Assembly: GCF_025698545.1 (NCBI RefSeq)
Contig: NC_068577.1
Location: 33,745,250-33,809,249, forward strand
Direction of reading: 5' to 3'
From: Gossypium raimondii
Lineage: Eukaryota > Streptophyta > Magnoliopsida > Malvales > Malvaceae
DNA: 64,000 nt
The number at the start of each line of letters is the position of its first letter. The stretch's first letter is position 1. Below are positions 1-12,179 of the stretch, piece by piece. The notes under the pieces are model-generated. The model was not told where the DNA came from. It worked only from the letters and a program-made list of their open reading frames with translations, and did not search any database. The translations under genes were made by a program, and so were the position numbers.

Positions 1-1229
1 AAGCTTCTCTAGCTGAACCTAGACCATGAGTGAAGGCTAAAAGAGGGCATGTTATCAATGTGAAGGATAAGTATATAGAAGTTCAATGGACTTTTAGAAG
101 CCAGTGTCTCTTTACTTATCTTTTGGGTGCAAGAAAATTTTCGACAAAAAATAATGGTTCGTTTGGTGAATGATGTATAAAGGGTATGTGATTGTGTGGC
201 AGTAGTTAGAAGGGAGGGGAGCTTCTTTGTGTTCCATTTTGAAGATGGCATGGACAATAATTTCATCTTAAGTCACAGTTTATAGGCTTTAGAGGGTGGT
301 CTTTTTATGTTTAATAGGTGGTGGAGACCAAACCTTTCTTTAAGAGAACTGCAGCTCATAAGGTCTCCCATTTGGGTGCAAGTCTCCTAGTGGAGCTTTT
401 GTTTCATAGAATAGTGCATAAGGTTGCTAGCATAATAACGGGGGTTGTGACAATTGACTAAAAGCTTAACTTTCCACACAATTTACATTTTATTAGAGTG
501 CATGTATGTTTGACCCATGGAAACCATTGATAACTAGGTGCTTTGTGAAGAACAAAAATGACCCTAGAATATGGGTGAACTTTAGATAAAAAAGGGGTCT
601 TTAAATTTTTTTAGGTTGTGTTGTAGGATTGGACACATATGTATCTAGTACCAAAGGGAGAATAGAGAGATAAAGAGAGACATCAGCCTATAGATGGACA
701 AAATTCTCTTTGCTAATGATATCAAGGGAGAATGTTAAGTATTAAGTATATAGGTCACATCAAGGGGTACACAATGCTAATTCTTGAAGAGGAAATACTT
801 GAGGAGGAAACAAAGGTCCAAGTGGATGAGATGCCCCAAGGCTTAGTCAGCCCCGTTTTAGTGTTGAATGTCCATGAATGATGAGGATGATTTTCAGGAT
901 AGGGAGTTATTAGAAACATCTCGACCCTTTAATTTCATATAAGGTATCATCGACTTCAAAGCACAAAGTTCAATGTAAGATCTGCACCTGATGGACTTAG
1001 AGGAAGGGGAATTTTATTGACAAATGTGATACTAGTCTCTAAAAATGCATGAGATGTGGCAATGAGCAATTGGATGCCCGCGGTAAGAGCTGAGACACAA
1101 CAAAGAAATGGTATAAGCTTTCTTTCACATTCTTTTAACTTAATTTTAATATCTATGAAGATGGTAACTGTCTAAGAGTACATCATTAGAATGATTATGG
1201 AAACAAAGTTAATGATTATATTAGATTTT
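1..1229 (+). pseudogene. Decayed LINE ORF1 (DUF4283 / zinc-knuckle type), cut by the window edge
   Basis: No open frame survives, but pieces of the + strand read like ORF1 of a plant L1-type LINE. Around 219-260 the peptide FFVFHFEDGMD appears, then ALEGGLFMF (about 286-312) and, near 358-384, RSPIWVQVS, which follow the order expected of the DUF4283 RNA-binding domain. Near 609-645 the peptide FRLCCRIGH resembles the first half of a CCHC knuckle. Stops and frameshifts are frequent. The segment is interrupted at 1230 by the copia element, and LINE-like sequence resumes at 6073. The family assignment rests on motif recognition only. Confidence 0.55.
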
Positions 1230-1234
1230 ATAAG

Positions 1235-1619
1235 TGTAAAAATAGAATGTCGATAATGATAATATATCACAAAGAAAAGATAAATAAAAATAAAGAACAC
1301 ACAGATTTTTACGTGGAAACCATTTCGAGAAAAAACCAGGGGCAGAGGAAAAGAAAATTCACTATGTCGAATTCAAATAATTGCAAGAGGAGTAAACCAT
1401 GTCTATTTATAGGCTTGTAAAACCATATTCTAACAAGAGTGTAGTAAGATTGAAACATCTTATTCTAATTAATATCAAATAGATGGTGTTTAATAAAGTT
1501 TTAAAAACCTTATTCTAAAATAAAATAAAAGAGGTGTAGTTCTATAAAGGATTTTACTTTTATTTTATTTTACCACTGTATTTTATTTAAATAAGGATTC
1601 AGGTTAATTAATTCTAACA
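1235..1619 (-). repeat. 3' LTR of the copia element
   Basis: 385-bp direct repeat of 5679-6067, bounded by TG...CA. On the - strand the LTR begins TGTTAGAATT, preceded by the polypurine tract AAGGTGGAGAT (1620-1630). The outer flank is the ATAAG duplication at 1230-1234. Confidence 0.92.
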
Positions 1620-1721
1620 ATCTCCACCTTGACACGAATTCTCAATGAACAAGTTCTTCATCGCGAACTCTCAACGAATAAGTTCTCCACCTCTTCCATA
1701 AAACCCCTTAAGGGTTTAACT

Positions 1722-4700
1722 TCAATAATGAACACCAATCAAGTCTAAGCAATGGTTAAACTTGGTTATAGGAAGTGACTTAGTCATCATATCTGTAGGA
1801 TTTTCATGAGTACTAACTTTTCTCACAACAATATCACCATGAGCAATAATATCACGAACAAAATGATACCGAACATCAATATGTTTTGTTCTCTCATGAA
1901 ACAATTGATCTTTTGTAAGGAAGATGGCACTCTGACTGTCACAAAATACTGTATTGATTTGAAGGTCTTCATTGAGTTTACTAAAGAGTCCTTTCAACCA
2001 AATAGCTTCTTTACTAGCCTCAGTAATCACCATGTACTCAGCTTTAGTGGTAGACAAAGCAACTGTAGTTTGCAAAATGGCTTCCCAACTGATTGTATAA
2101 CATCAAATTGTAAAGACATAACCTATAAGAGATCTTTTTCTATCAAGGTCTCCAGCAAAATCAGCATCAACATACTCAATAACTCCATCTCTAGTTCTTC
2201 CAAACTATAAGCAAACATCAGTAGTACCTCGTAAGTATATTAAAATCCAGTGAACTATTTTCCAATGTTCTTTATCGGGATTCGCCATGTATCTGCTAAC
2301 TGCACTACTGCATATAATAAATTTAGAAGTGAACAAACCAGATCATATATGAGAAATCCTACTGCACTAGAGTATGGAACATGTGACATGTACTCAATCT
2401 CATCATATGATTATGGAAACAAAGCCGATGAAAGTTTGAAATGGGCTGCTAAAGGAGTACTAACAAGCTTAGCACTCTGCATATTGAACCTGCAAAGAAC
2501 TTTCTCAATGTACCCCTTCTGACTTAGGTACAATTTACTTGCTTTTCTATCTTTGATAATCTCCATACCAAGTATCTTCTTTGTTAGTCCTAAATCTTTC
2601 ATCTCAAATTCTTCACTTAGTTAGGCTTTGACCTTTCTTATCTTTCATTTATCTTTCACTGCTATCAACATATCATCAACATAAAATAGTAGATACACAA
2701 AAGAACAATCATTATTTTTCTTAAAGTAAACACAACTGTCAAAACTACTTCTTTTGAGATCATGAGAAGTTATAAAGGAATCAAACCTCTTGTACCACTG
2801 TCTTGGTGACTGTTTCAAATTGTAAATGAACTTTTTCAATAAGCAAACATAGTCCTATTTTTCTGAGACTGTAAAACCATCTGGTTGTTGTATGTAAATA
2901 TCTTTCTCAAATTCTCCATGCAAAAATGCAATTTTTACATCTAACTACTCAAGTTCCAAATCATGCATGGCCACAATACCAAGCAAAGCTCGAATCGAAC
3001 TATACTTCACAACTAGGGAGAACACATCTATGAAGTCCACTCTTGAAATTTAATTGTAACCCTTTACAACAAGTTACTTTATATATGGGTTCTTTAACTC
3101 CTGAATTTCCCTCTTTCTTTTTAAACACCCATTACAACGAACATCTTTTTTAACTTTAAAAAGTTTCACAAAATCCCATATTTTGTTTTTGTGGAGTGGT
3201 TCCATCTCCTTTTGCATAACAAACATCCACTTTTTTGAGTCTTCATAGCTAACTGCCTTAGAATAATTAGATGGCTCTTAGTTTGCATCTATATCTTCAG
3301 CCATATTTAAAGCATAAGCAACTAGATTAGCCTCGGCATACTTCTTTAAAGGTTTTATTTCTCTTCTAGTTCTGTTTTTGGCGATAGAGTATTGTAGTGA
3401 AGAAGCAACTTTATTCTGAATTTTAGTATTAGCTTGAAGAGTCGACTCTGTTGTAGATTCTGGATTAATCTGATGTTCCACCTACTTTTGATTTCTTTAT
3501 TGGAAGAACCTTTAAGAGATAAGTTAGGTAGTATAGCAGTTTCATCAAAAACATCTCTGCTAATCACAACTTTTCTATTTTCAAGACACCATAACTTATA
3601 CCCTTTTACACCAGCTTTATAACCAAGAAAAACACATTTAATGGATCTCGATTCCAATTTTCCATTATCAACATAAGCATACGCAGGACACTCAAAGATC
3701 TTTAAATCAGAATAGTCAGCAGGATTACCAGACTATACCTCTTATGGAGTTTTTTTCTCAATAGCAACGGATGGAGATCGATTGATCAAAAAACATGCTG
3801 TAGAGGCTGCTTCGGCCAAAATGACTTTAGTAAGTTGTATTTGACAACATACATCGAACCTTCTCTATGATCGTTCTGTTCATTCATTCTACAATGCCGT
3901 TTTGCTGTGGAGTATGATAAACTGTCATCAGAACAGAAATCTAAGTCATTGTTTGTGCAGAGGTATTTTATTTATTTTCCTGTCTATTTTTCAATCATAG
4001 TTTTCCAAGACTTAAATGCGGAAAACACACCACTTTTCTACTTTAGGAAGAACGCCCAAACTTTTCTGGAAAAATCATCAATAAAAGTTAGCATGTAATT
4101 GCTCCACCCCTCGAAGGCACTCTAGATGACCCCCACAAATCAGAATGAATATACTCTGACGTTTCCTTCATGTTATGGGTTCCTTTGGTGAATCGAACTC
4201 TCTTTTGCTTCCCAAAAATGCAGTGCTCACATAACTTTAGTTTGTAAATTCCTTGCCCATCAAAAAGTCCTATTTTGCTCAATTCTTCCTTGTTATTCTC
4301 ACTCATATGCCCTAGGCGCATATGCCAAAGTTTAGAAATATCATCATCTGACAAGAAAAAGGAAGCGACAACTGCATCACCAGTAATAGTAGAACCCTAC
4401 AGAACATATAACTTGGCAGTCTTTCTTTGCCCTTTCATCACAATGAGGGAACCTTTGAAAATCTTCAAAACCCCACTTTTAGCTGTGTATTTGTACCCTT
4501 TTGAATCAAGAGTACTCAACGAAATTAAATTTCTCTTAAATTCTAAAACATGTCGTATGTCACTAAGTGTTTTGACAACTCTATCAAACATCTTAACTTT
4601 AATTGTTCCAACACATGTAATTTTACACGAAGCATTATTTCTCATCAAAATAACACCTTTAGACATTGTTTCGTAAGTTGTAAACCAATCCTAATTGGAA

Positions 4701-4790
4701 CTCATGTGGAAGGTGCAACCCCAATCAAGGATCTACTCCTCACTCACTTTAGAACTGTTGACAGAAACGACTAGAAGTTCATCATCGCTG
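1722..4790 (-). pseudogene. Ty1/copia pol remnant (protease, integrase, RT, RNase H)
   Basis: The copia pol domains lie in order on the - strand, in several frames. The protease active-site region is at about 4718-4735, where the usual D-S-G reads D-W-G with a stop just before it. The post-protease segment lies at 4666-4397. A GAG-pre-integrase segment with WHMRLGH and a zinc-binding CEHCIFGK lies at 4354-4088. The reverse transcriptase contains the YVDDM catalytic signature (2839-2645) and a following piece at 2602-2411. RNase H at 2075-1722 has STTKAEY, CDSQSA and [14 protein letters not shown]. Stops and frameshifts separate every block, so no polyprotein can be made. Family assignment is secure from the signatures. 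Confidence 0.9.
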
Positions 4791-4799
4791 TAGTCTTCT

Positions 4800-5640
4800 A
4801 CAACATCAGCTTTACCAAAATTTTCTGGTTGTTTTCCCTTTTAATTCGCAGCCTCCCTTTCAATCTTATTCTGTAGGTTATAACACTCAGATTTAATATG
4901 CCCTTTCTTCTTACAAAAGTTACAAGTTTTACCTCTGTTTGAAGACTTTGATCTACCCTTAGATTTACCGCGAGGATTCTGTTCTTGTGTCCTTCCACGA
5001 TTATTATCAACATTCTGATCTTGTCTCTCATGAAAAATGAAACCCTCTCTTTGAGACTCGATTTTAACCACAAGATGCTTTATCTTATCATACGAGGTCA
5101 AAGAATCATAAACCTTATCAATTGTGAGAGACTCGTGGCTATATAAAATCGTGTCTCTAAAGGTTAAATAAGACTGGGGCAATGAACAAAGTAGAACTAA
5201 CCCTAGACCTTCCTTATTATACTGAACCTCCATGGCCTCCAAGTTTGAGAGAATTTCTTTAAACACTGTTAAGTGTTTGTGTACAAACACACCTTCCTCC
5301 AAATTATGAGCATAAAGATTCTGCTTCATATGTAGCTTGCTAGTTAGAATTTTTGACATACATATTTGTTCTAGCCTTTTCCATAATCTAGCGGCGGTAT
5401 TCTCCTTCATCACATCCTGTAAAATTTTGTTTGACAAATGCAAATGTAACTGTGTTAACGCCTTTCGATCATTGTGCTTCTTCTATTCCTTCGTCAATGT
5501 TGAAGGCATCTTATCTACCCTTAACAGGGCTTCCTCTAAGTCTATCTGTGTAAGAACTACCTGCATCTTTATCTGCTACAACGCGAATCTGGTGTTGCGA
5601 TCCAACAGCAGAATTTTATACTTCAAAGACACCATTACCG
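4800..5640 (-). pseudogene. Ty1/copia gag remnant with CCHC knuckle
   Basis: The longest open piece is about 200 codons (5443-4841). It contains a UBN2-type gag core (LWKRLEQICMSK, LLCSLPQSYLTFRDTIL) and then a nucleocapsid knuckle CNFCKKKGHIKSEC (C-x2-C-x4-H-x4-C, about 4928-4887), preceded by a basic tract. The first part, between the primer site and 5443, is shifted in frame and has stops. Gag would package the element's RNA; this copy cannot make a full protein. Confidence 0.87.
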
Positions 5641-5662
5641 TGATTAAGATGAACAACCTGAA

Positions 5663-5675
5663 AGCTCTGATACCA
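5663..5675 (-). other. Primer binding site of the copia element
   Basis: On the - strand this reads TGGTATCAGAGCT, complementary to the 3' end of the plant initiator methionine tRNA, three bases inside the 5' LTR. It fixes the orientation of the element. Confidence 0.9.
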
Positions 5676-5678
5676 ATT

Positions 5679-6067
5679 TATAAAAATAGAATGTCGTTAA
5701 TGACAATATATCTCAAAGAAAAGAGAAATAAAAATAAAGAACATACAGATTTTTACGTGAAAACCCTTTCGGGAAAAAACCACGGGCAGAGGAGAAGAAA
5801 ATTCACTATGTCAAATTCAAATAATTACAAGAGGAGTAAACTATGTCTATTTATAGGCTTGTAAAACCAAATTCTAATAGAAGTGTAGTAAGATTGAAAC
5901 ACCTTATTCTAATCAATATCAAATAAATGAAGTTTAATAAGGTTTAAAAAACATTATTCTAAAATAAAATAAAAGAAGTGTAGTTCTATAGGGATTTTAC
6001 TTTTATTTTATTTTATTTTATCACTATATTTTATTTAAATAAGGATTTAGGTCACTTAATTCTAACA
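5679..6067 (-). repeat. 5' LTR of the copia element
   Basis: 389-bp direct repeat of 1235-1619. On the - strand it begins TGTTAGAATT and ends next to the primer site. The outer flank carries the second ATAAG (6068-6072). Confidence 0.92.
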
Positions 6068-6072
6068 ATAAG

Positions 6073-7560
6073 GAAATGTCATATTGATTGATGAGGAAGG
6101 GCTTCTAATGTGTTCGGGGAACTTGGGTATAGAGGTTGAGTTAAAAATTCACATGTTATAGGAGCAATTAGCACAAGCTTTGTCTGAGAATGTGGTTAGT
6201 CCTTGTGTCCCATTAATGGACACCCGAAATGAAATAGTTTTTGAATCTATGCAAAAAGAGGGTTGTGAAGGTTGGTCAATGAGAATGTTTTTACTCTAGA
6301 AAATCTCAATCTGTGGAAGTAAATAGGGAATTAAACATGGTAAAAGTTTTGATTAAGGGGAATGTACTAGAAAACTAGGTTTGTAACAGTAGCTTAAAGG
6401 TTGACTTTTATCAAAATTCAAAGGAACTTGAGTTAGATAAGATTGATGCGAACAATAGAGTTTAGTGTCATTTGGGGAGTAGGCAATGGATCAATATGTC
6501 TTTTAATACCTTAGTTGTAGAGGATCTAAATCCAAAAGATATGATGAATGAAAATGAGATTACGAACAAGAACTTGCCATTAAACTTGGTCCCAAGCAGG
6601 GTATTCTGGAAAGATCTTTGGTTGCACGCGTGATGGGTGATCTATGACAAGATAAAAGGGCTGGAATAGGGGAGATGAACCTATTGATGCAATTAGATGG
6701 GCATAGACGTGAACCTTTCCACATGGAACCGGAAGGAAGAGAGCTGTCTTTGAAAAAGCTGACCATAAAGAGTTGAACGAATAAGAGATTCTAGACTAGG
6801 GTTAGAAGGTTGTGGAAAAGATTAAAGGAGCTTAACTTGATGAGGGTAGAAAGGAAGTAGCTGAGACCAAACTACTATATCGTAAACTTGAATAAGAAGA
6901 ATATAAAGTTTCTTTACAAAACCAGGGTTAAAGTAATATGATTTGTTTGTTGAATGAAGAGGATGGTGGGCTTATCCCACTAACTAACTTGGTCTTAAAA
7001 GATAACAGGGTTAAGGCCACCAAAAGATGCTTCAAAGGCACTAAACACTGATGTTAAGAGTGATACAAATTCTAGTTCTTTAAATAGTAGCAAAGAAAGA
7101 CAAAAGATATTGACAGTGAAAAAGATACTGATGATGTCGATTCTAGCAGGAATGTGAGGCATTACTTTTGAACCATTAGCACAATGAGTGAAAGAGGAGT
7201 TACTATTGGTGGCTAAGATGGTTGGCCTGAAAGTGCCTTCAAGTAAGCCACGAGGGTATTAAGTTGGAAAGTAATAGGTTGGGTTGACCCCTAGCAGTTC
7301 ATTTCTTAAAAGAATTGGTCATAAAGAGAAAGTTAATGTTGAGACTAAGAAATTCTGAAAACGAAAAGGATGAAAGTTGGGTCATTCTTGGCGACTTTAA
7401 CCAATTCTTAAACGAAAAGGACAAATTATCACCAAAGCATTTAGATTCAAGCTTTCAAGATTGCTTTACAATCGTAAAACCTGAAAGGTAGTTTTACGCA
7501 TGGACAAACAATCGAGAAGGGGCAACTAATTTAAAGTGCAGGAATACAATAATGTTAGAA
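6073..7560 (+). pseudogene. LINE remnant ending in an endonuclease fragment
   Basis: This + strand sequence continues the LINE fossil past the copia insertion. The clearest part, about 7372-7545, reads ESWVILGDFNQFLNEKDK, then a stop, then AWTNNREGATN. These match the GDFN and TWxNNR signatures of the apurinic-type endonuclease of plant L1 LINEs. The sequence between 6073 and 7370 has many stops and I cannot assign it with confidence; it may be the ORF1 tail and linker. The N-terminal half of the endonuclease and all of the reverse transcriptase are missing. Confidence 0.55.
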
Positions 7561-8705
7561 ACTAAAATATAGGGACTAAAATTTAAATATAGGTATAGTA
7601 GAAAGACCAAAGCTATAAAATATGACCATTTTCTCTTACAAGGTAGAAGGAAAGAAAATCAATAGTACGTGTAAACAAAAGAAGGGCCCCCGTTGGACCT
7701 TTCTTTTTACAATAGTTTATAGATAATGTAATTATACAACTTTATTTTATAAATATCATCTTGGATTGTAAACTCCATGACACCGGTCATATACGTCTAC
7801 CATTTAAAATATAAGATAAAGACTAGATATATTATTTTCAAAGATAAGAATATATCTAAAAATAATGCTAACAAAAGTTTAATGGAATTTCAATCCTCTA
7901 TAGTCTGACTAAGTTGAGATGAATTAACATGACCATAGTTCCAACCAATCACTAGAAGAAAAGAGTTTGGGTTAATTACATGACACATCTTCAAATTTAG
8001 ATATATTTTTAAATTCCAAAATGTTTTATTAGAATTTTTCATTGACCTTAACTTCAGTGTTAAATGCTAACTAAAATATATGAAGTGGATCTTATTTAAA
8101 CATTATATTATAAAAGCTCGGATTTAATGTGTTAAAAAAAAAGGGTGCAATAAAAACTTAAAGAATACCATGCCTAATGGCTACGAGTGTTCACAGCAAA
8201 GCCTACGAGTCTCATAGATTACCTACTTGGTAGTGTATGCATGATGGTGATTTACTCTTATCATGGGCATGCGATTTCATATTAAATCCAAGCTAACCTC
8301 AAGCCTAACTGTGGGGCTGATAGAAGGATATAATTTATATCATGCATGACTCAATTAAAATTATAAAATTTGGAGATTAATTTAGAATATCTATCATAGT
8401 TTAGAGAGCTTTTTGATGCACTGTTAACCAACAAGTTTCACTGTCATGGATTCCATCAAGGAACCTCAACCTACCAAAAAAAGCATTCGCTAATTTTTTA
8501 TTTATTTTTTATGTTGCTTTTATTATTCATATTTAGGGGTTTTTTAAATAATGTCTTTTTTTCTTTAAAAGTATAATATGCCTTACTACTATACCCAATA
8601 ATTGTTAGTGATATCCAATAAATTTTTATAATGTTTATATTTGATAATTTTATATATTTCAAAGGGAGAAATTTGGTCCTTCTAAAAAAAACATAAAGAG
8701 CAAAT
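7561..8705. other. AT-rich stretch without a recognisable gene
   Basis: Dense stops in all frames, homopolymer A/T runs, no RNA gene and no clear repeat ends. I see nothing assignable here. Confidence 0.6.
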
Positions 8706-9132
8706 TTGAAATTGAGCAAATTAGTCTCTTTAAAAAAATCAAGCAATTTAATCCGTGTTAATTTTGTAAGGGATCAACTAAGGACAATGAATCATGACAT
8801 TAATGTCGTATACCAATTGGTATAATAACAAATTTAGCTCTCGATTTTTACATGTTTTGTCAATTTAACCTTAATTCTAAAAGAATCAACAAATTTAACC
8901 TCAATTTTTATACATTTACGCAAACGTTGTGGGTTAATTTTTAAAAAAACATTACCAAACTAATAGAATGTGTAAACTTTGAGGGCTAAATTAATTATTA
9001 TATCAATTAAAATTATGAAAAATTGACAAAAATATTAAGTTAATAAACCGTCCTTAGTTGCTCACTTTTAAAATTGTCGTGATTAAATTACTTTGATTTT
9101 CTAGAAAGGGACCAATTTGTTCAATATTGAAA
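8706..9132. repeat. Imperfect inverted repeat, probable foldback MITE
   Basis: The left arm (from about 8706, GAAATTGAGCAAATTAGTCTC) pairs with the reverse complement of the right arm (to about 9132, TCAATATTGAACAAATTGG). Pairing continues through an ATCAACTAAGGAC-type block in each arm (about 8773 and 9052) and on into a TTTAGCCCTC-type block. The loop centre is near 8920. The arms are each roughly 150-200 bp and diverged. There is no open frame. This is the structure of a foldback MITE; I could not fix a target-site duplication, so the exact ends are uncertain. Confidence 0.6.
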
Positions 9133-9305
9133 TTGAGAAGGGTGGAGAGATCATATTTAAAGATTTTAAAAGTTATATTACTTTTTAATACTTTTTAATT
9201 TTTTTTAATTGTTTTTATCTAGATGTGCAATGTGGTGACTTTTTATTGGTTGGAGGAGATAGTCGGGTTTTTTTAACGGCATTAATGCTAAACAAAAGTC
9301 AATGG

Positions 9306-9480
9306 GGGCAATTTACCAAAAAAAGCCTATTTTTTTTAAATTTACCGAAATAGGCCCAATATTTTATTATTTACCGGAATGGGCCCTTTTCCCCGAAATC
9401 GTGTCCACGTCAGCGCGATGTCGGGGATCGTTCAGAAATCGCGCCACGTCAAGCGCTTTTTCGACGTGGTCGCGATTCGA
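9306..9480 (+). repeat. Left terminal inverted repeat of MULE A
   Basis: Starts GGGCAATTTACC, then an A/T tract, two GGGCC-containing blocks (about 9350 and 9383), and a CpG-rich tail built from motifs such as CGTGTCCACGTCAGCGCG. The reverse complement of 15500-15673 follows the same order. The outer part is AT-rich and the inner part GC-rich, as in both ends of copies B and C. Confidence 0.85.
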
Positions 9481-9500
9481 CCAAGACGTGAACAGTATAG

Positions 9501-9560
9501 CGGTCAAATTTTTGACCGTTGCCCCCTTCCCAATGGTAAAAAAAAACTATAAATACCCCC
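9501..9560 (+). promoter_or_regulatory. PMD promoter in MULE A: W-box palindrome and TATA box
   Basis: The 18-bp palindrome CGGTCAAATTTTTGACCG (9501-9518) holds the TTGAC W-box core on both strands. The TATA element ACTATAAATACCCC follows at about 9546. Copies B and C have the same layout at the same place, so this is probably the PMD promoter. That WRKY factors bind it is inference from the motif. Confidence 0.65.
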
Positions 9561-9773
9561 ACCCCTTTGTTTTTTTTCACAAACTAATCCTCTCTCAAAT
9601 TTCCTCTCAATTTGCTCTCAAATTCCTTCAAAATTTCTCTCAAAGCCATATTTAATTTCAATTTGCTCTCAAGTTCTTCTTAAATTTCTCTTAAATCCCT
9701 ATTTTTAAATAATTTTAAAAAAATTTATTTTTAAAAATTTTTTTATACCGTAAAATTTTTTACGATTTCAGTA

Positions 9774-11873
9774 ATGGCCGGAGAATCGACTCGTCTTGAT
9801 AATCATCACATATCGGTGGAACAAATGAAAATGGTAAGCGTTAAATATAATTTTTAAATATTATTTAAAAAAATTTTATTTATGCATTTTTAGATAATTA
9901 TTAATTTATTATTTGTTATAAAAGTTTGTAGATCGGGTATTGGAATGCAATATCCGGAATATGCATGCTCCTTCATCACCGTTGGTAGAGAACTACCTGC
10001 GGGAAGCTGGTTTTTGGCACGTGGTGACGGTAGGTCGGGGATGTAAGGTGGACCCGAAACTAGTCAGTGTGTTGATCGAGAGGTGGAGACCCGAGACGCA
10101 CACATTCCATCTTCCATGTGGAGAGTGCACTGTCACTTTGGAAGATGTCAGCCTGCAATTGGGATTGCCGGTGGACGGGTACCCAGTCACGAGATCTGCC
10201 CAATCTAGCGATTGGCCAGCAGTGTGCTACGAGCTTCTGGGCGCTATTTCGGAGAAAATGGACGGAGGTAAAATTGAAATGGGCTGGTTGCGAGACACAT
10301 TCCCGAATCCGGATGAAGATTCAACCGAAATAGAAAGAATCTGATATGCTCGGGCATATATTCTTTAGTTAATTAGAGTTTTTCTGATGCCGGACTTGTC
10401 ACAGAGCCGCGTACATCTAAGATGGCTATTAAAACTCGTTGATTTTAGAGCTGCCGGTGAATTGAGTTGGGGGTCTGTCGTCTTGGCCACATTATATCTA
10501 GAGATGTGTGGTGCGACGCGCCGAGGAGAGCAAAAATCGGAGGCTGCCTGTCACTACTGCAGTCATGGGCACGATTTCGCTTTCCATTTCTACGTCCTCG
10601 AGTGGATCATCTATATACATTCTCACTCATAACGAGGTAAATTTTATATTAGAGTTTACAATTATTATGTAGATATTTAAAAATAAAAGTATGCTAAAAG
10701 TTTATTTAATTAGGTGGAACCATCCGGCAAGTCATGTTCGATTACCTACGGAACTAATATTGATATTTCCATCATTTGCTAGTCGATTGGTAATTAGTAT
10801 TTTGTATTTAGTATTATGTATATAACCAATATTTCTATAATGTTCATATAGTTTCAATGGACACCATACGAGGATCCGACAATTAGGGCAGTAATTCCGG
10901 ATGAGTTCTTACAAAATCCACTAGCTTGGCACGTGAAAGTCGTGTTGATCAACTACGCAACCGTGGAGCCGCACCAGACAGACAGAGTGCTACAACAGTT
11001 TGGATGTAGACAATTGATTCCCGTGGATCCTGAGGTGTTTGACGATCAACACAAAGTCGACCTTCGGAAATTGAATACGGATTGGCCGTGATACTAGTCC
11101 GAGTACATGGAAATGTGGGAAGATCGGTATGCATATATACCTACTCGGGAACCAATTATCGTTTCGGAGTTAGCGTGTGTTCCGGAATACATGCCATGGT
11201 TTAGGATCCATGGCAAGCCGTATTTACTGACGCCAAAGGAGAGACAGCGGCAAATACATGTCCAAAGGGAAATGCACGGGACTCTAAATCCAAGACGACA
11301 AGACGACGAAGGCAGCCCCTCAACAAGGCCCAGACATTCACCCAGCTCATCATCAGCGGCCATGCAATCACTAGGCCTAACGAGAGCACTGACACAGTCA
11401 CCTGACGCAGCAGTTCAACCGATGATACCCACGCAACCGCCTTTTCAGATGATGCCAGGTGCGTTTCCTAGCCCTTATATGTATCCTAACCCTTATATGT
11501 ATCCTTTTCCGAGTCCTATGGCAGGTTGGAGCCAAATGCCCTGTTTAGCTCCATTTTCTGTTATGCCGAGTGGACCGTTGATGTATAGGCCAGCGGCGCA
11601 CGAGGGATCACAATAGGGGCTGTCGGGGAGCTCTCCTTTTTACCAATCTCCACCAATGTATGGGTTTCAAACACCGCCGCCGTTCGTGATGCAAACACCT
11701 CTACATACACTATTCTTTGAAGGTGGATCATCGTCCCAAGTCCGACAATCGGATCGATCTGGAAGAACCGAATCCTCACGGAAGAACAAAGAACCGCCAC
11801 GGAAGCTAGACAAAGGAGGAATCTAGCAGAATCATTTACGGCCGCCATGTGGCAATCGAATCCTCCGGCATAG
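9774..11873 (+). pseudogene. Plant mobile domain (PMD) gene of MULE A, broken
   Basis: Exon 1 (9774-9833) encodes 20 residues starting MAGESTRL. Exon 2 probably starts at 9925 (AAAAG acceptor, supported by copy B) and runs through the PMD core: NIRNMHAP, FWHVVTVGRGCKVDPKL, ERWRPETHTFHLPCGECTV, LEDVSLQLGLPVDGYPV. This is the aminotransferase-like plant mobile domain of MAIN/MAIL1 proteins, which act in gene and transposon silencing. A TGA interrupts at 10342-10344. Later pieces include VHLRWLLKLVDFRAAGELSWGS (after 10405) and, from about 10855, a second part with YMPWFRIHGKPYLLTPKERQ. A Pro/Met-rich tail with PNPYMYP repeats follows. Further stops lie near 11090 and 11616, and a frameshift follows. 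It is no longer functional. Confidence 0.85.
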
Positions 11874-12179
11874 ACATTGATTGTCAGATTTAAATTTATT
11901 TGTACAAATATTTTGAATATTTTGATATTATTTTATGTAATAAAATAGAAATTTTTTGAGTTATTTTGATATTATTTGATGTAATAACATGAGTTTAATT
12001 AATTTGTACAAATATTTTGAATATTTTGATATTATTTGAGAATTCTACTAACCATTAATACAATTATCAGTTAATATTTTTACATTCACATAATGTTAGA
12101 TTAGAAAAAATGTTTTGACTATTACTAACAATTAATACAATTATCAATAAATAATTGAAAAAATATAATTTATTTACAA
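11874..12179. other. Spacer between the convergent PMD and MURA genes
   Basis: AT-rich 3' flank of both genes. Homology of copies B and C to copy A on the PMD side stops within it, at about 11950-11965. That makes it the deletion junction in B and C. Confidence 0.6.

Larger units (their letters stand above)
1235..6067 (-). mobile_element. Complete but inactive Ty1/copia LTR retrotransposon
   Basis: The element is 4833 bp, on the - strand. It has two LTRs of 385 and 389 bp, flanked by a perfect 5-bp target-site duplication ATAAG (1230-1234 and 6068-6072). A primer binding site of the initiator-Met tRNA type lies just inside the 5' LTR, and a polypurine tract just inside the 3' LTR. Domains follow the copia order: gag with zinc knuckle, protease, integrase, reverse transcriptase, RNase H. 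By eye the LTRs differ at roughly thirty or more positions (about 8-10%), so the insertion is not recent. The outermost TG of the 5' LTR end next to the binding site has decayed to TA. It lies inside the LINE fossil. Confidence 0.93.

Noticed and set aside
9..266. 85-codon open frame on the - strand
   Set aside because: It lies opposite the LINE ORF1 relic and resembles no family; a chance shadow frame.
1806..2210. 134-codon + strand open frame
   Set aside because: Antisense shadow of the copia RNase H region.
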